Shown here one piece after another: positions 47,700 through 59,698 of a stretch of 64,000 nt of DNA. The notes below the pieces were generated by a model. That model made no database searches. It was not told where the DNA came from and worked only from the letters and a program-made list of their open reading frames with translations. The first letter of the stretch is position 1. Each line of letters starts with the position of its first letter. The translations under genes and the position numbers were made by a program. Source of the DNA: Peromyscus leucopus (Eukaryota; Chordata; Mammalia; Rodentia; Cricetidae); NCBI RefSeq assembly GCF_004664715.2, contig NC_051066.1, positions 80,793,235-80,857,234 of the forward strand, in the 5' to 3' direction.

Positions 47700-49490
47700 A
47701 TGAAGTGCATGGGGAGTCCAAGGGTTCACAAACACTGCTGTGGTTCACAGGAACTTAGAGTATGGTTTCATTCAACTCATTAAATGAAGCACTCCAGATT
47801 GCAGTTGTAAGGAGAGAGCTTCTAGCTATACCTGTGAAATCTTCACCAACCTGCCTCGGTTGTACTTAACTTGGAGTGGAATAAAATAAGGAAAATTTTC
47901 ATACTAATTGATAACTGAGCACACACAGCAAGAAGGCCTTGGGAGGCCGGGGAACTAGTTCTGGCTTGACCTGGGCCAACAACTCAGCTCAAGGTGCGAC
48001 ACAGGCAACTTTAAATTTTCTCTTCTCTCTGTTACCCACCATGATTTTAAAATTATATGGTTCAAGAATGCTTTTTCTCATTAAAGTAATTTGCTAGGAT
48101 TTAAAAATAAGAAACTCTGGCCACTTAAATATGTGTTTAACAATCTAATAGAAATATTTGAGAGAAAAGCAGAGCCATATAGAAAATTAAGACTATCATC
48201 CTCAAAAATTATCACCCATAATTACAAATTAATTAAAATAAAGATGAAGCACCTTTTCACATTATTTTGAAAGCCAATAGGAAAATAAAATTTATCTTAC
48301 CAAAGTTCTATTTGCATGTGTACTTCAAGGATTCAACTACGACAAGTAGTAAGAACACTTTATAAGGCAATAGGCACAATACATGCCTCAACTAATTGTA
48401 TAAAATACTTTGCTGAGCTAAAGGTCTATTAGCATATAATTTGCATGTGATTCCAGAGATTGTGAAGTCTTTTCACAAGTAATTTTCAAGTTAAAAATTT
48501 CATTAGGATTACCCTGAAGGCTGTCATTTACTGGCTTTTCTTTTCCTGCTTTTCAACTACCATTGAATTTGAGTCTGACTATGGAAGCTCAACTAAGATA
48601 GAAGGACACGGAGTCTAAGAATGCATTCAAGAGTGTGAAGACATCAATGACCAGCAGAGACCTCTGGACCACAGCTGGAAAAATACTTCCCACCATGGCT
48701 GAGCAATTCCCTGTCTGGCATGGAGACTGCTAAGTGAAGATATGATAATCTCAATGAAAAACAATTCAGACTGACACTACATTGGCTCCCGTCAGTAACT
48801 GACTTTTAGATACATTATTAGATTATGTTTTCTACAGGCCCTAACAGTTGTATGGGATGTCCAACCCTGGGTCACCACTCACTTCTAATATTCTGCTCTT
48901 CAGTTTCTTGGTCTTCTCCATTTATTCACCCTTCCTAAGCTGTTTCTTTCACTATCACACATCAGTTAGTGTCATTATCAAATAATCATCCCTCTACGAT
49001 TTCAGTTTCATGTACTTTCTTCTCCAGCTACTTTCAATCTTCCTAGGCCATCATTTACAGTGGACAGCTTTACCTTATTGTGGTATACTTGGTAGCATCT
49101 TAATTAACTATCTTGTTCCATGGCCATTCTCTATCTTCATTTTTTTTTCTTCTTCTTTTTTATAGTCAAGTTTCTTAGCAAAACTATTCTGGCTAATCCA
49201 AATTTCTATGGACTCTTCATCTGCCTCAATGCAGCTGAAAATGGGCAGAGAAAGGTTCACTCACTGGACTGCTCTGACTTTAAACTAACAACTATAAATT
49301 CCAAGAGGCTATTGAGGTAGCTTGGCAATCTGACTCTCCTAGATGATAATTTCACCTCTTCTCCATTTTGATTCAAACTTCCAGCATCATTTTTTTTTCC
49401 ACACTCATGCCTTGAAAACAGAAACAATCAAGATACATCCAGTACTATGTGTATCCAGAAGACACACTCACTACTGTATGTATCTATCCA
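47700..49490. other. Unannotated intronic stretch of intron 5
   Basis: No recognised repeat apart from a CTT-rich run at 49141-49160; no Elp4-like frame with splice sites. 48540-48860 is GC-balanced and could be an old unclassified repeat. Confidence 0.35.
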
Positions 49491-49493
49491 CCT

Positions 49494-49780
49494 GCTGTAG
49501 TTTGGATATTTCTGTCTCCCTAGATTCCTATTTCGACATTGACATACAATAATTTTAAGAGGTGGGATCTTTAGGAGGTAACTGGCCCATGAGGATTAAG
49601 GCCTCAGGAATGGGATCAGTATCCTTATAAACAGACCTAAAGGAGGCTGTGTCCTCTTCTGCCATGTGAATTGACAGTTCTGGTATCTGTCTATGGAGAA
49701 AAATCTTCACTAAAATGAAATCCTGCCAGAACCTGAATTTGGACTTCTAGATCCTTGGCATGTTGAGAAGCAGTCTTCTT
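49494..49780 (+). mobile_element. MaLR-type (MST/MLT-like) LTR fragment
   Basis: CTGTAGTTTGGATATTTCTG, TTTTAAGAGGTGGGATCTTT, TGGCCCATGAGGATTAAGGC, GGAGGCTGTGTCCTCTTCTG and CTGCCATGTGAATTG follow the 5' to middle order of ancient mammalian MaLR LTRs. Non-coding and degenerate. Confidence 0.75.
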
Positions 49781-50573
49781 GGGTCAAGTTTGCTGGTTTG
49801 TGATATTTTTCTTGTAAAAAGCCCGAAGGGAATAGGCCCCCATCATCACCTGCACCATATGTACAGTCTTTCGGCAGGTTGCCACATGAACCATCTAAAA
49901 TCCCTCTACTGAGCTGTGCACACACCTGGTTCTCTCACGCTCCATCCCAGCAGCACCCTCTTCTCTCCCACATTGTCAACTCTCCCTTCTACTTACTTCA
50001 TGTAAGTAAACATATCCTCTCTTTGCCCAATAAGAACACCTCTAGTCCTCCCTCTTCTGCCAGATATTACTCTATTTGTCTTTGCACCAAAGCACCTTGA
50101 ATTTTCTAATATTTGATATTTGTGGTCAATTTTCTCCTTATATTTGTACCTAAATACAATGAGGCTTCACCTTCATCATCTGAATAAGACTGCTTTTATC
50201 ATGGTGACTAATGATCTCAGTGGGTTCTTTTTTTCTTTTTGTAGCAATTGTAAGATGTAATTTATATATATATATACACACACACACATATATGTGTATG
50301 TATCTTTGATAACATGTCATTGTTTATGATAAATTCACAGAAATGGAATACTAGTAAAAAGATAGTAGCTAATCTAACTTTTGATTCCTTTTCCTAAGAT
50401 TGTTTCAATAACTCTTACTCTTACAATTAATATGAGTGAATGTTTTTCCATATCATAGCTAACACAGGGAGTTATTTCAACTGCCTGAAAGTTGAAAAGT
50501 GCTATCTCTGATGTGAGCTCACATACTTCTGAAGAGGTGAGGCTTGCTGACTGTGATTGTATTGTCTGTGGAG

Positions 50574-50604
50574 AATAGAACTATATTTTTAATATAGTTC
50601 TATT
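50574..50604. repeat. Perfect 14-bp-stem hairpin
   Basis: AATAGAACTATATT (50574-50587), loop TTT, then AATATAGTTCTATT (50591-50604): an exact inverted repeat with a 3-base loop. No polyT terminator or RNA-gene context was seen. Confidence 0.95.
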
Positions 50605-50944
50605 TGTCTATTTTTGCTTTTATTATCTGTATACTTCAGCATATATGAAACCTTAGAATCTTTCCTCAATATTTTGGAGATTTGGATGCTTTCTTCTTTG
50701 CTCTTCAATGTTACCATCTTTCCTCTTTATCATGAATCAGTAACAGTTGTTTTCAAATATTTTTCTTTAGCTCACAGTTCATAGACTGTCACTTTGTTCA
50801 CTAGTTTTAAGTTTCTAAGTTACTTGGCTGTTTGGCTTTGTTGACTTCACCTGACAAAACTTTAACTCTGCTTGCAAACACCCAGGCATCTCAGTCCAGG
50901 CATAAGAGAGACTCACACCTGGTAGCCTTCACTACACAGTAAAC

Positions 50945-51056
50945 CTGCTAGTACATTGATTTTGGAGTCTCTGGCATACACACCTGTGAGAAAAGAAGCT
51001 TCTGTTTTTTATCCATCACCCAACCTCATGTATTTTGTTATAGCAGCACAGATCTA
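50945..51056 (+). mobile_element. MaLR-type LTR 3' end fragment
   Basis: GATTTTGGAGTCTCTGGCAT, CACACCTGTGAGAAAAGAAG and TATTTTGTTATAGCAGCACAG correspond to the end of MST/THE1-like LTRs ('cagaactgtgagaaataaa... gtattttgttatagcagc'). Confidence 0.65.
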
Positions 51057-51069
51057 TCACCATTTCAGA

Positions 51070-51300
51070 AAGATTTCAGTTTATCATGGCAGGAAGGTAT
51101 GGTGGAGTTCATGGTGATAGGATTTTGTAGCAGAGAACAGACTATGGGACGGGAACCAGGGCTCTAACTCTGAGGCCTGCTCCTAGTAACTTACCTCCAC
51201 AAACAAGACTCTGTTTCATAAAGGCTCCAAAGTCTTCATAATAGTTACATAAGCTGTGACCAAGTGCAGGCTATTCGAGGTTCAAACCATAACAAAGACC
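51070..51300. mobile_element. Probable retroelement remnant
   Basis: GGCAGGAAGGTATGGTGGAG, CTGAGGCCTGCTCCTAGTAA and GGTTCAAACCATAACAAAG resemble a block often seen beside rodent LTRs. The family was not identified. Confidence 0.35.
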
Positions 51301-51378
51301 CCAGTCTCTAAATAATTTGATATGGGGTGAGGGACTAGACACAAAAGTTTGGCTAGGATGGTAGGATTTAGCAGTACA

Positions 51379-51712
51379 GTGATTTGAATGAGAATTGATC
51401 CTATTGTGCAGTTATTTGAACACTTGGTTCACAGCTGGTGGGACTTTTTGGAGAGTTTGGAGGAGTTGTGTCACTGGAGGTGGACCTGTAGATTAAAAGC
51501 CCTGGCCACTTCCAGTTCACCCTCTCTGCTTTGTGCTTCTGGTTGAAGACAGGAGCTCTCAGCTTCTTGTGCCAGCCACGAGGCCTGCCCGTTGCTGCCA
51601 TGCTTGCTGCCACAGTGGACTCTTATCCCTCTGGATCCGTAAGCCAAAATAAATGCCTTCTTCCCTCAATTTCCTTGGTCATGATATTTTATCACAGGAA
51701 CAGAAAGGCAAT
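51379..51712 (+). mobile_element. Rodent LTR (MaLR/ORR1-MT-like)
   Basis: GTGATTTGAATGAGAATTGA, TTGGAGGAGTTGTGTCACTG, GTGGACCTGTAGATTAAAAG, GTAAGCCAAAATAAATGCC (with an internal AATAAA) and TATTTTATCACAGGAACAG follow the abundant rodent LTR that starts 'tttgaatgagaatggtcc' and ends 'atcacagcaatagaa'. No internal viral coding region is attached. The exact family name is uncertain. Confidence 0.65.
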
Positions 51713-52803
51713 GAATACAAGTGGGAGTAGCAGGTCGGGTAGTATGTTAGGTTTGTTGATCAACAGGAAAACTGCCTGCTGTCCTGACTGTGGAATGGCA
51801 GTATATTTTAGTAAGGAAACAAATCCATTTGCTGTTTTTGGACATACCTGTTATCAAGGGTTAACTCAAAACAATGTCCAGTTAAAAAGTAAATCGAAGT
51901 TACAGAATTTTTCTCAGAATGAACTTTTGTCATCCTTATCTTCCCATGCTGTGACATTCAGGACAGTGAAGTGTCAAAGCGATCTTTTTGGTGTGCAGGT
52001 GGTGTCTCATGACTTAGGCTATCCTTTAGCTTCTGATCCTCCCCTTCCACCAGCCCAGGGCTGGGGCTTGTAGGCACCAGCTCTCCAAAGCAATAGTAAC
52101 AATATTGTGATATATGTCAAGTTTTTATGCCTAGGCTCTAATTTGAAAATTTACAGTATATGTATGAACATTTTCTATAGATAAACTTACCAGTAATTTA
52201 AAATTAATTACTGCAAATTTCAAATGACCTTCAGTTTTACTTGCTATAAAAAAATCTTCACATGTTATCAATAGTGCCTTTAGAAATTACGAAATTATAT
52301 ATTGTATCTCACACATGGTAGTAGGACACAACTATATCCTTTAGTCTTAATTACAGGAAAAGTATAGACAAGTATAAGACCTGGCTTTATTGTTTTATAA
52401 ATGAACCAATAAAGTTCATGTCAGTGAAATGAGCATACACTTTTCATAAATTAAAATAAATCTCACATGGTAAAGTACCCATATTCAAAATTAATTTAAT
52501 TACATGTTTAAAGTTTAATTACATTTAATTAAGCATTTAAGTTTAATATGAAATAAATGAATTATCAGTTAACTACTATGAAATGAAATACTGCCTTGGT
52601 AATTAAAATCTATAAATTTTCCTATTCTGTGTGAAACTGCTAGCTTTCAAAAAAACATTCCAGCAATTATACATTTTAAAGACCATTTGACTACATCCTC
52701 ATAGTTTATCGAAGTATAGCTTTTTGGCCCCTCAGCTTGGTGAGCTGCATATTTCCCACAATGTGGAGGTTTTACCAACATGTTTTTGGGTGTTACCTTA
52801 GTG

Positions 52804-52996
52804 CAGTGGTTGCTGCAACCCTTTAATATAATTCCACAACCATAAAATTATTTTTGCTGCTACTTCCATGGCTGTAATTTTGCTACTGTTATGAATCATA
52901 ATATAAATATCTGATATGCAGCATATCTGATCTGAGACCCCTATGAAAGGGTTATTTGACCCCAAAGTGTCACGACCCACAGGGTGAGAACCACTG
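52804..52996 (+). mobile_element. URR1 hAT-type DNA transposon (non-autonomous)
   Basis: Terminal CAGTGGTT...GAGAACCACTG with CCTTTAATATAATTCC, CAACCATAAAATTATTTTTG, CTGTAATTTTGCTACTGTTA, CCCTATGAAAGGGTTATTTG and GTGTCACGACCCACAGGGTG matches the rodent URR1 MITE. The 8-bp flanks CCTTAGTG (52796-52803) and CTTTAGTG (52998-53005) agree at 7 of 8, as expected for a hAT target-site duplication. It is 193 bp and non-coding. Confidence 0.92.
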
Positions 52997-53332
52997 CCTT
53001 TAGTGACTTATAATTTGCAACAACAGTAAAGTTGCCTAGCGTCTCTGACCTCTAGTTCCCATAAACTATGATGGTATTATTCAGCTCAAAAGTCTGTTGG
53101 TAGAATTAAATGGATAGGCTATGGTCATAAGCCTGAACAGTCCCCTTCTTGAAAGAGGCATTGGACTAAAGTTAATTTCTTCCTCCCTTTACCGGAATGA
53201 ATGAATGAATATAAACCTCATATTATCTGGCATAACAATGTTTGCTCCTTACAATAAATATGCCTATTTTAAATGATTAACCAAAGGTCTTTTTTGTTTA
53301 CACTAACCATTATATATACTTTATTTGATTTT

Positions 53333-53396
53333 TGTGGTGCTAGGGATTGAATCTATGCTAGGCAAGCACTCTACAACTCGGCTATGGGCCTAGCTC
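53333..53396 (-). mobile_element. ID-type SINE
   Basis: GGTGCTAGGGATTGAATCTA, GCTAGGCAAGCACTCTACAA and CTCGGCTATGGGCCTAGCTC are the reverse ID core. Confidence 0.8.
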
Positions 53397-53516
53397 ACAT
53401 TTCTTATTTATATGGCTGAGCATTCTTTGAATGAAATATATAGAATTACTGCCATCACAGAATTCTAAGTCAGCAATAAATTTGAATGCAGGTATTATCA
53501 CTTTTTGCTCAAATGC

Positions 53517-53518
<2 letters not shown>

Positions 53519-53552
<34 letters not shown>
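53519..53552 (+). repeat. (TG)n microsatellite
   Basis: About 17 uninterrupted TG units. Confidence 0.97.
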
Positions 53553-53554
<2 letters not shown>

Positions 53555-54241
53555 AGTTCAATGGGCAGTCAAAGTTGGGAAACTAGTATTTATTGACATA
53601 ATGATTCAAAGTTAACAATAACAAAACTAAATGGGTAAATATGTGTATTTCTGTTTCTTAGCCCCCAACTTTTACATGAGGGTATTGTGACTTCTCTGAA
53701 TTCAAGGGGGGATCCCAAGAGCACAGCAGCATGAAGTCAGTACCAGGATCATGTTTTCATTCCTTCATTAGTACTCTTTTGTCTGCAACAAAACAATGAA
53801 AATGGCAGACACCAAAGCCTTCAAAAGGAATGAAGCACAAAGAAAGAGCTACAACATGTTCTCCTGGTTCCATCATTTAGTTGAGACCCTGCAAGATCTA
53901 CATACACCAACATCTTCTGGAAAACAGAAATATTTGCTCATGATATAAGGATGACAGAAGGTAATAAATGCAAGATGTATAGTAGTGCACCCGACACATA
54001 GTAGTCATTCTTTAACATAGCCACTAAAACTAAAACAGTACCCATGTGACATTTTATGTCTCTGACTATAGATTAGAGGACCTGTTAACAAAGTGAAAAA
54101 ATTCTGAAAAAGGCTTAAGTTGAATAGTGTTGACTAAATGTTCAGGTATTATTTCTAGAACAGACACAAGACATTTAAGTCATTTAATTTCACAGTTTCC
54201 TGTCTATAAACTCTAATAATTTAAAGATGATTTGATAGTGC

Positions 54242-54265
54242 TAAAAAAAAAAAAAAAAAAAAAAA
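54242..54265 (+). repeat. Poly(A) run
   Basis: About 23 A. No SINE body could be recognised before it, although a MIR/L2-like phrase (GCACCCGACACATAGTAGTC) occurs at about 53985. Confidence 0.9.
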
Positions 54266-54521
54266 GAACCAACAACAACACAGGCTACAATCTGTTCAGC
54301 AGCTTACTGTGGGAAGAATTCAAAGTAAGCTTTCTAAATATCTTATACATTATTTAATATTAAGTCTGTAACTTTCAGAATTCTGCTTTAATAAATTTTT
54401 GTCACTATAAACTCTAAACTATCTTGCCACCTAAATTACAGAGTGTTTTATTTACAGCATCACTAAAAGTATAATGTCTTAATATAAATGGAATATTAAA
54501 AAGCATAAAGTGATAAATGTA

Positions 54522-54725
54522 GTTTGGTTGTTAAGAGTGCTTGCCTTGCATGCAAAAAGCACTAGGTTCAAGACCCAGTATTGCATAAAAGCAGGTATAG
54601 TAGCATATAGAATTAACCCCAACTTTTTGGAGGTAGAGCTTAGGAGGATCAGAAATTTCAGGGTCATAATTGGGCACATAGTTTAAATTCAGACAGGATT
54701 CAATAAAAAATAAAATAAAATAAAA
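54522..54725 (+). mobile_element. B4-family SINE
   Basis: GGTTGTTAAGAGTGCTTGCC, GCACTAGGTTCAAGACCCAG, AGCAGGTATAGTAGCATATAG, GGAGGTAGAGCTTAGGAGG and an (AAAAT)n tail follow the ID plus B1 composite. Confidence 0.78.
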
Positions 54726-55028
54726 AAGCAAAAACATATACTTGCTTATCCTTTAAAAGATCACTTACTGAAAAGTATTAGCAAGCAACTAATTGTAATT
54801 AGCTTAGTATCCAGGTCTATCACATTATAGTAGTTTACAGAACCAGATTAAAAAAAAAAACACATAATAGGATATTACAAAATACATGTATAATTTCTTA
54901 TATATTGTAGAAAACTAGCATTATTGGGCTATTCCACCTTTGCATATGAAATATTCAAAATTGAGGTAAAAATGCAATCTACTGATATCTGAAGTCTGAA
55001 TTTGCTGTTACACGAGCAGTCGACTTAC

Positions 55029-55168
55029 CAGGATTCTCCCTTAAGTTCTGAAGTTATGTGTTCTGGAAGGAAGAATCCATGCCATTTTGAACTCCCCAGA
55101 AGCTCCTGAGAAATCCTTTTTGATACATCATAATAGTGACCAAATCGTGAACATGACACTGGTCCAAT
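55029..55168 (-). CDS. Elp4: Elp4 internal coding exon (exon 5 by human numbering)
   Basis: Elongator subunit 4 forms, with Elp5 and Elp6, the RecA-like hexameric ring of Elongator, which binds tRNA while the complex adds the carboxymethyl-type modification to wobble uridine 34. This 140-bp exon encodes 46 codons plus two bases (TG) of a cysteine completed in the next exon. It begins [14 protein letters not shown] and contains [12 protein letters not shown], closely matching human ELP4 around residues 168-214 as I remember it. The donor is TG|gtaagt. The acceptor is a tandem ccag|cag|ATT: the proximal AG gives the start used here, and the distal AG would add one CAG (Gln) codon and move the edge to 55171. 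The frame is open throughout. Identification rests on protein similarity and phase continuity with four further exons. Confidence 0.95.
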
Positions 55169-55171
55169 CTG

Positions 55172-58100
55172 CTGGAAAATTGTGCTGGTTATTAAAATAA
55201 CATTATTTTACACTATAATTTCTTTGTCTTACATCAAGTTAATGAGGAAAAGCTGATATACATATACTTATTGAATTTAAAGACTCATACAATAGCCTTT
55301 ATTAGCCAAACTATATACAGTGAGGAATTAAACTTTCTACTCTCAAGTTTTTTTCAGTTAATGATTCCTAGAGTTTATAATAATTCATATACTTCTCTCA
55401 TTTTAAAACTATTCTGTACATCTCTATGTTAAAAATGTAATATACATAATTCTTAATTTATGTAAAATAGCTCACATTCTTAATGACAAACTGAATAAAG
55501 AGATACAAGAACTAAATGAAGTTAAGTCAAATCAATTCATTGGTTGGAAGCTCCAAAAGAAATCAAGTATTTAGATTTGTTTAACTAAGCATCATATTGA
55601 AACTAAATGCTCATAGGACAATGTGTACACATGCACAATATGTTTTATAAACTTAAACGAAGCTGATGGTGTAAGATGTATCAGAGTCTAGACAGGATCA
55701 AGGCATGCATGAGAGTGAGAAGGATGTGTGAAAACTATGTGAGACCATCAGAAACTTGGCATGATCATTAGTTCATGGTTTTATGTTCTTTATAACAGTT
55801 ACCCCAAGAAACCATCTTTCTCTTAGGAAACTAATAACTATTGGTACTGAATTTATTTACATATGTGAGTAAAAATCTATTAACTATTGTTCTGAATGGA
55901 CTCTAGGTTAATTTTAATGAATACATTCCCTGCCCCCATACCCTTCTACATAAAGTTGAACTAGCAACAAATTCTACCCCGCAACAGCTTTCCATAAATG
56001 CTCTGGGCTGATGTTTATTGTGACCATTCCTGAGTGCTAAGAAACTGGCAAACTTGGGGATGCTCAAAACAGATATAGTCTCTGCAGAAATGTGAGAACT
56101 CTTAGTGGGTTCTTATCTTACAGAATGACAATTTTTTAATTCAGTTAAACATGCTTGCTTGACACTAGCTAGCTATGTGCATTTAAGATTTCAATGATTT
56201 ATATTCCTAAATTAAGTGCCTATAAACATCAAATTATACAGTCACATGAAATAAAACATCATGAAGTCTAATAGAAGCATTTTTCCTAGATTGAGTCTGT
56301 GGGTGTGACATTTATTTTCTAAATAAAATGAATGTGCATCTCTCCATAAGGTACTATTTATTTTCATTAATGAAAGACATCTATTAGTTGGCTTCAATAT
56401 AATCTTTTCAATGCAATAATAATATGTGCAGAATTATGGTTCCTAAGACACAAATTCTCCATTTATTATGAAAAGTATTGACAAATAAATTATATGAGAT
56501 TATAATAAGTTTCTTAAAAATACGGTATAAAGGTTTTTAAATGTAAAGTTATTAGTCTAAAGCAATTTAAACAAGGTCTGTTCTTTGGCCTATAATTGAT
56601 TCTTTATCCGGATTATAGTTCAGAATGTTTTTACTGCAATCTCTGCGAGAGCTCATCTTTTTATTGTGTAAGTCCAAGCCCTCTTAATGTTTCAGAAAGG
56701 CCTTGACTAACTGAACTTTGATCTGATGTCTTCATTGAGAAAAACACCAGGTTGCCCATTTCAGATGCAAATCCCCCTAAGGCCCAATAGAATTTAGTAA
56801 AGACAGCAAAAAAGAAGAAACCAGAAGTTTCCAGGATCCTCTTTGGGAATCCTGGGGCACACTGGTGTCCTTAATCCATGCTACTGCATGGATTAAGGTA
56901 GGTGATAACCTTTCCTGATTCAAAAGAATAAGCTGAGTGCCTACAAACTGGGTGGAGACTAGGATTTGGCTATAATAAAACACCATGCAATAAAAGCTTG
57001 GTCTATGTCAGAAGCCTCTGAAAAGGCCTCAATGTACCACATTCCCAGGCCTGGTAGGGAAGCTTGCAAAAGCCTACCTGAATCAAATAAGCATGAATAA
57101 TCTATTTTAGCAGACTGACCATGGGGAGAGAGAAAGAAAGAGAGACTTTTCACTTCTTTTAAGTTTGAGTTAATAAATTTATTAGTGGATTGAAGGTTCT
57201 TAAAATCCCATGCACTCACAGAAATATACCAAATTACCAAAATGCAAGGTATGCTTTTTAAGTTGCCGTCACTTTTAATGTTTTTAATTATAATATTAGT
57301 GTGCTAGAATTCTCAGATTTTGGATGAATCAAGGCAGAAAATTGATTTCATGTTGTGACAGTTTACATACAGACCACAAACAATTCATTGAAATGTAAAA
57401 ATAAAACTGGTAAATTTTCTTACTATAATTGTTACTAACTTATTTAGATGCTAAGACCAAATATGACAGGAAAAATATTGATAAGGTAGACACAAAGTTT
57501 TCATTACTGATGAAAGATTGCAATCTTTTAACAAAGGAAAATAAAACAAATATATTCTTATAGGATAAAAAGTTTTGCAAAATTTTCTATCCAAGACACA
57601 TAATATTAGCATACAGTCAGATTTCTGAAATACTAGAATCTTTTGAGACCTAGCAATTTCCTTTGAAAATAAAATCTTACTGTTGTTACTCTAACAGTGC
57701 TTATCTATAAAAATATCATTATCATAAAAATTAAATTGCAATTTATTTCAACCTATCATGAAAAAGCAGTTCATTTATTTCATGTGCTAAGAACATGTTG
57801 CTTTAATTTTACATATGACAACTTTTATTGCTTACATAACCTATCTTTTACTTTATTATTTGTAGAATAAAGAAAAATAGAAGTTTTCACTATGCTAAAA
57901 AATGAAATCTGATGGGAGTCCAGGAGGAAATCTGAGCAACAGAACAACAGCACACTCCAACTCCACCACACTAGAGCTCCAGTGTGTTAGGAAGCAACAA
58001 ACTACAGAGGAAACACAAATAGTCTATGTAAGCTCTGTCTCACCACTGTCAGCAAGTCTTGTTTCTGAGAGTGTAGCATACCAGACAGCAAGAATCCAAC

Positions 58101-59490
58101 CACCCACTAAACCATGCAGAGCCCCAGCTCAATCACTAGAACTGGGCTAATTACGATCTTACTATGCTCTCGAAATAATCTATGCGATATTGGCAATTAA
58201 TGTTGTATACATTTGAACATAATATGAATATTATTATTACTAAGTTATGATTCATTAGAGAATCAGAAAATTTATCATTGTTCTTTGTAATTCCATTGCC
58301 TTACTGAAAAAAATTTGTTGCACATTGACATATTAACTTATCTACCAGAATTTTTGTGGCTAAACCATTAATTATAACAAGAGTCTGATATGCTGCCATG
58401 ACTCGCTGGAAGACTGGTTGGTACTAGAGTCCTACAATTCTGAAGTGAAATCCAGAGTGCACTGCAGGCCAGCAATCTGAAGGGTGAGGAGTGAGTGGGT
58501 ACTAACAATCAGGGAGAAGGCAAGTCCACCTATGACAGAGAAACTAAATCATTAGTGATACAGGAAGGATTCTTAAAACTACATATTCGTTGGGTTGAGT
58601 GACACATTTATGCATTACTAAGTGTCTAACTTCTGTATCCACACCCTCATATTCCCCAAATAGACTAGGACTACACTTGTTGGATTTGGTAACAATTTAC
58701 ATTAAAGGGCATCTCTGATCATCGATATACCTCATTCTGGACTACTTTTACTTCTTTACTCTTAAACCAAAATAGTGAAACTTCATTTTCTTCACGGAAA
58801 TATAGAAAGCTAAATGTTTTTGTTTGTTTTATTTTCAAACTGGGAATTGCAAAGTAATGCCTAGGCTTCGAAAAAAGATGAAGACAAGTGCTGGCCAAGG
58901 ATCATTGGTACAGGTTAGTCACTGAACATAAAATTATTGTGATGGGTCAAAAAAGAAAGAGAGAAAAAGGAAAAAAAGACAGCAAAGAAGCCAGACATAA
59001 TTCTTATTTCTTAAACTGGAGGCATGCATTTGTAAACAGAAGCAAACTTAAATTTGAGCACTGACAATAAAGTAAAAAGAAGCGATTACTTATGGTAGTA
59101 TTAATGATTGCAATTTGTTATTTAATTTATTCATTAATTCATTTTATGGAATATACATTACATGCCAATAAAGCAAAACATTCTCTTTCTCTTTCTGAGC
59201 TCACATCCTAAAATAGACACAAGAGAAGTACTGAAATGAATATATGACTTCCTACTTTAATTTAATTAATGTATTGAAGAAAGTAAAGCAGTGAAAGAGA
59301 AAGCAATATTTCATGAAGCATGAAAAAGGAAATCACTGTAGATGATATAGTATTTCAGCAAACTCCCAGGAAAAAAATAGAATACTGAATAAATAGGAGA
59401 ATATTCTAAATTATAATTTACAAAGAAACAATGGAAGTCCCAGGAAAGATGGTGGTTCTGTCTTTTTGTGATCTCTTGCAGTGTAAGTTA
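55172..59490. other. Unannotated intronic stretch upstream of exon 5
   Basis: Largely AT-rich, single-copy-looking DNA with no repeat family I recognise. The ORFs at 56777-57240 (minus) and 57902-58150 (plus) have no domain and no matching splice sites. It contains the 13-bp-stem hairpin at 56869-56898. Confidence 0.4.
56869..56898. repeat. Perfect 13-bp-stem hairpin containing paired TAATCC sites
   Basis: CCTTAATCCATGC (56869-56881), loop TACT, then GCATGGATTAAGG (56886-56898): an exact inverted repeat. Each arm carries TAATCC/GGATTA, the core of OTX/PITX-type (K50) homeodomain sites. Binding is not shown. Confidence 0.92.
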
Positions 59491-59496
59491 TGATAA

Positions 59497-59664
59497 GGGG
59501 CTGAGAAGATGCTCAGTCATGCCACACAAGCATGAGGATCTGAGTTAAGATTCCCAACACCCATCTCAAACCCCTTGAAGTCAGAGACCGGCATATCACT
59601 GGTGCTCACTGGCCAGCCAGCCAGTTGGTTATTTCCAAGTTCTGTAAGAGACACTGTCTCAAAA
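59497..59664 (+). mobile_element. B4-family SINE
   Basis: GGGGCTGAGAAGATGCTCAG, GAGGATCTGAGTTAAGATTC, GCTCACTGGCCAGCCAGCC and GAGACACTGTCTCAAAA follow the B4 order. Confidence 0.8.
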
Positions 59665-59698
59665 CTTAGAGTGAAAACAACTGAAGAAAGACATGGTG

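Larger units (their letters stand above)
43726..55028 (-). other. Elp4: Elp4 intron 5
   Basis: This 11,303-bp intron holds an antisense L1 fragment with a younger B1 next to it, B2, B3 and B1 SINEs, MIR, MaLR-type LTR remnants, a URR1 hAT element, TG microsatellites and a B4. Stretches 43726-44980 and 47700-49490 show nothing I recognise. Confidence 0.9.
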
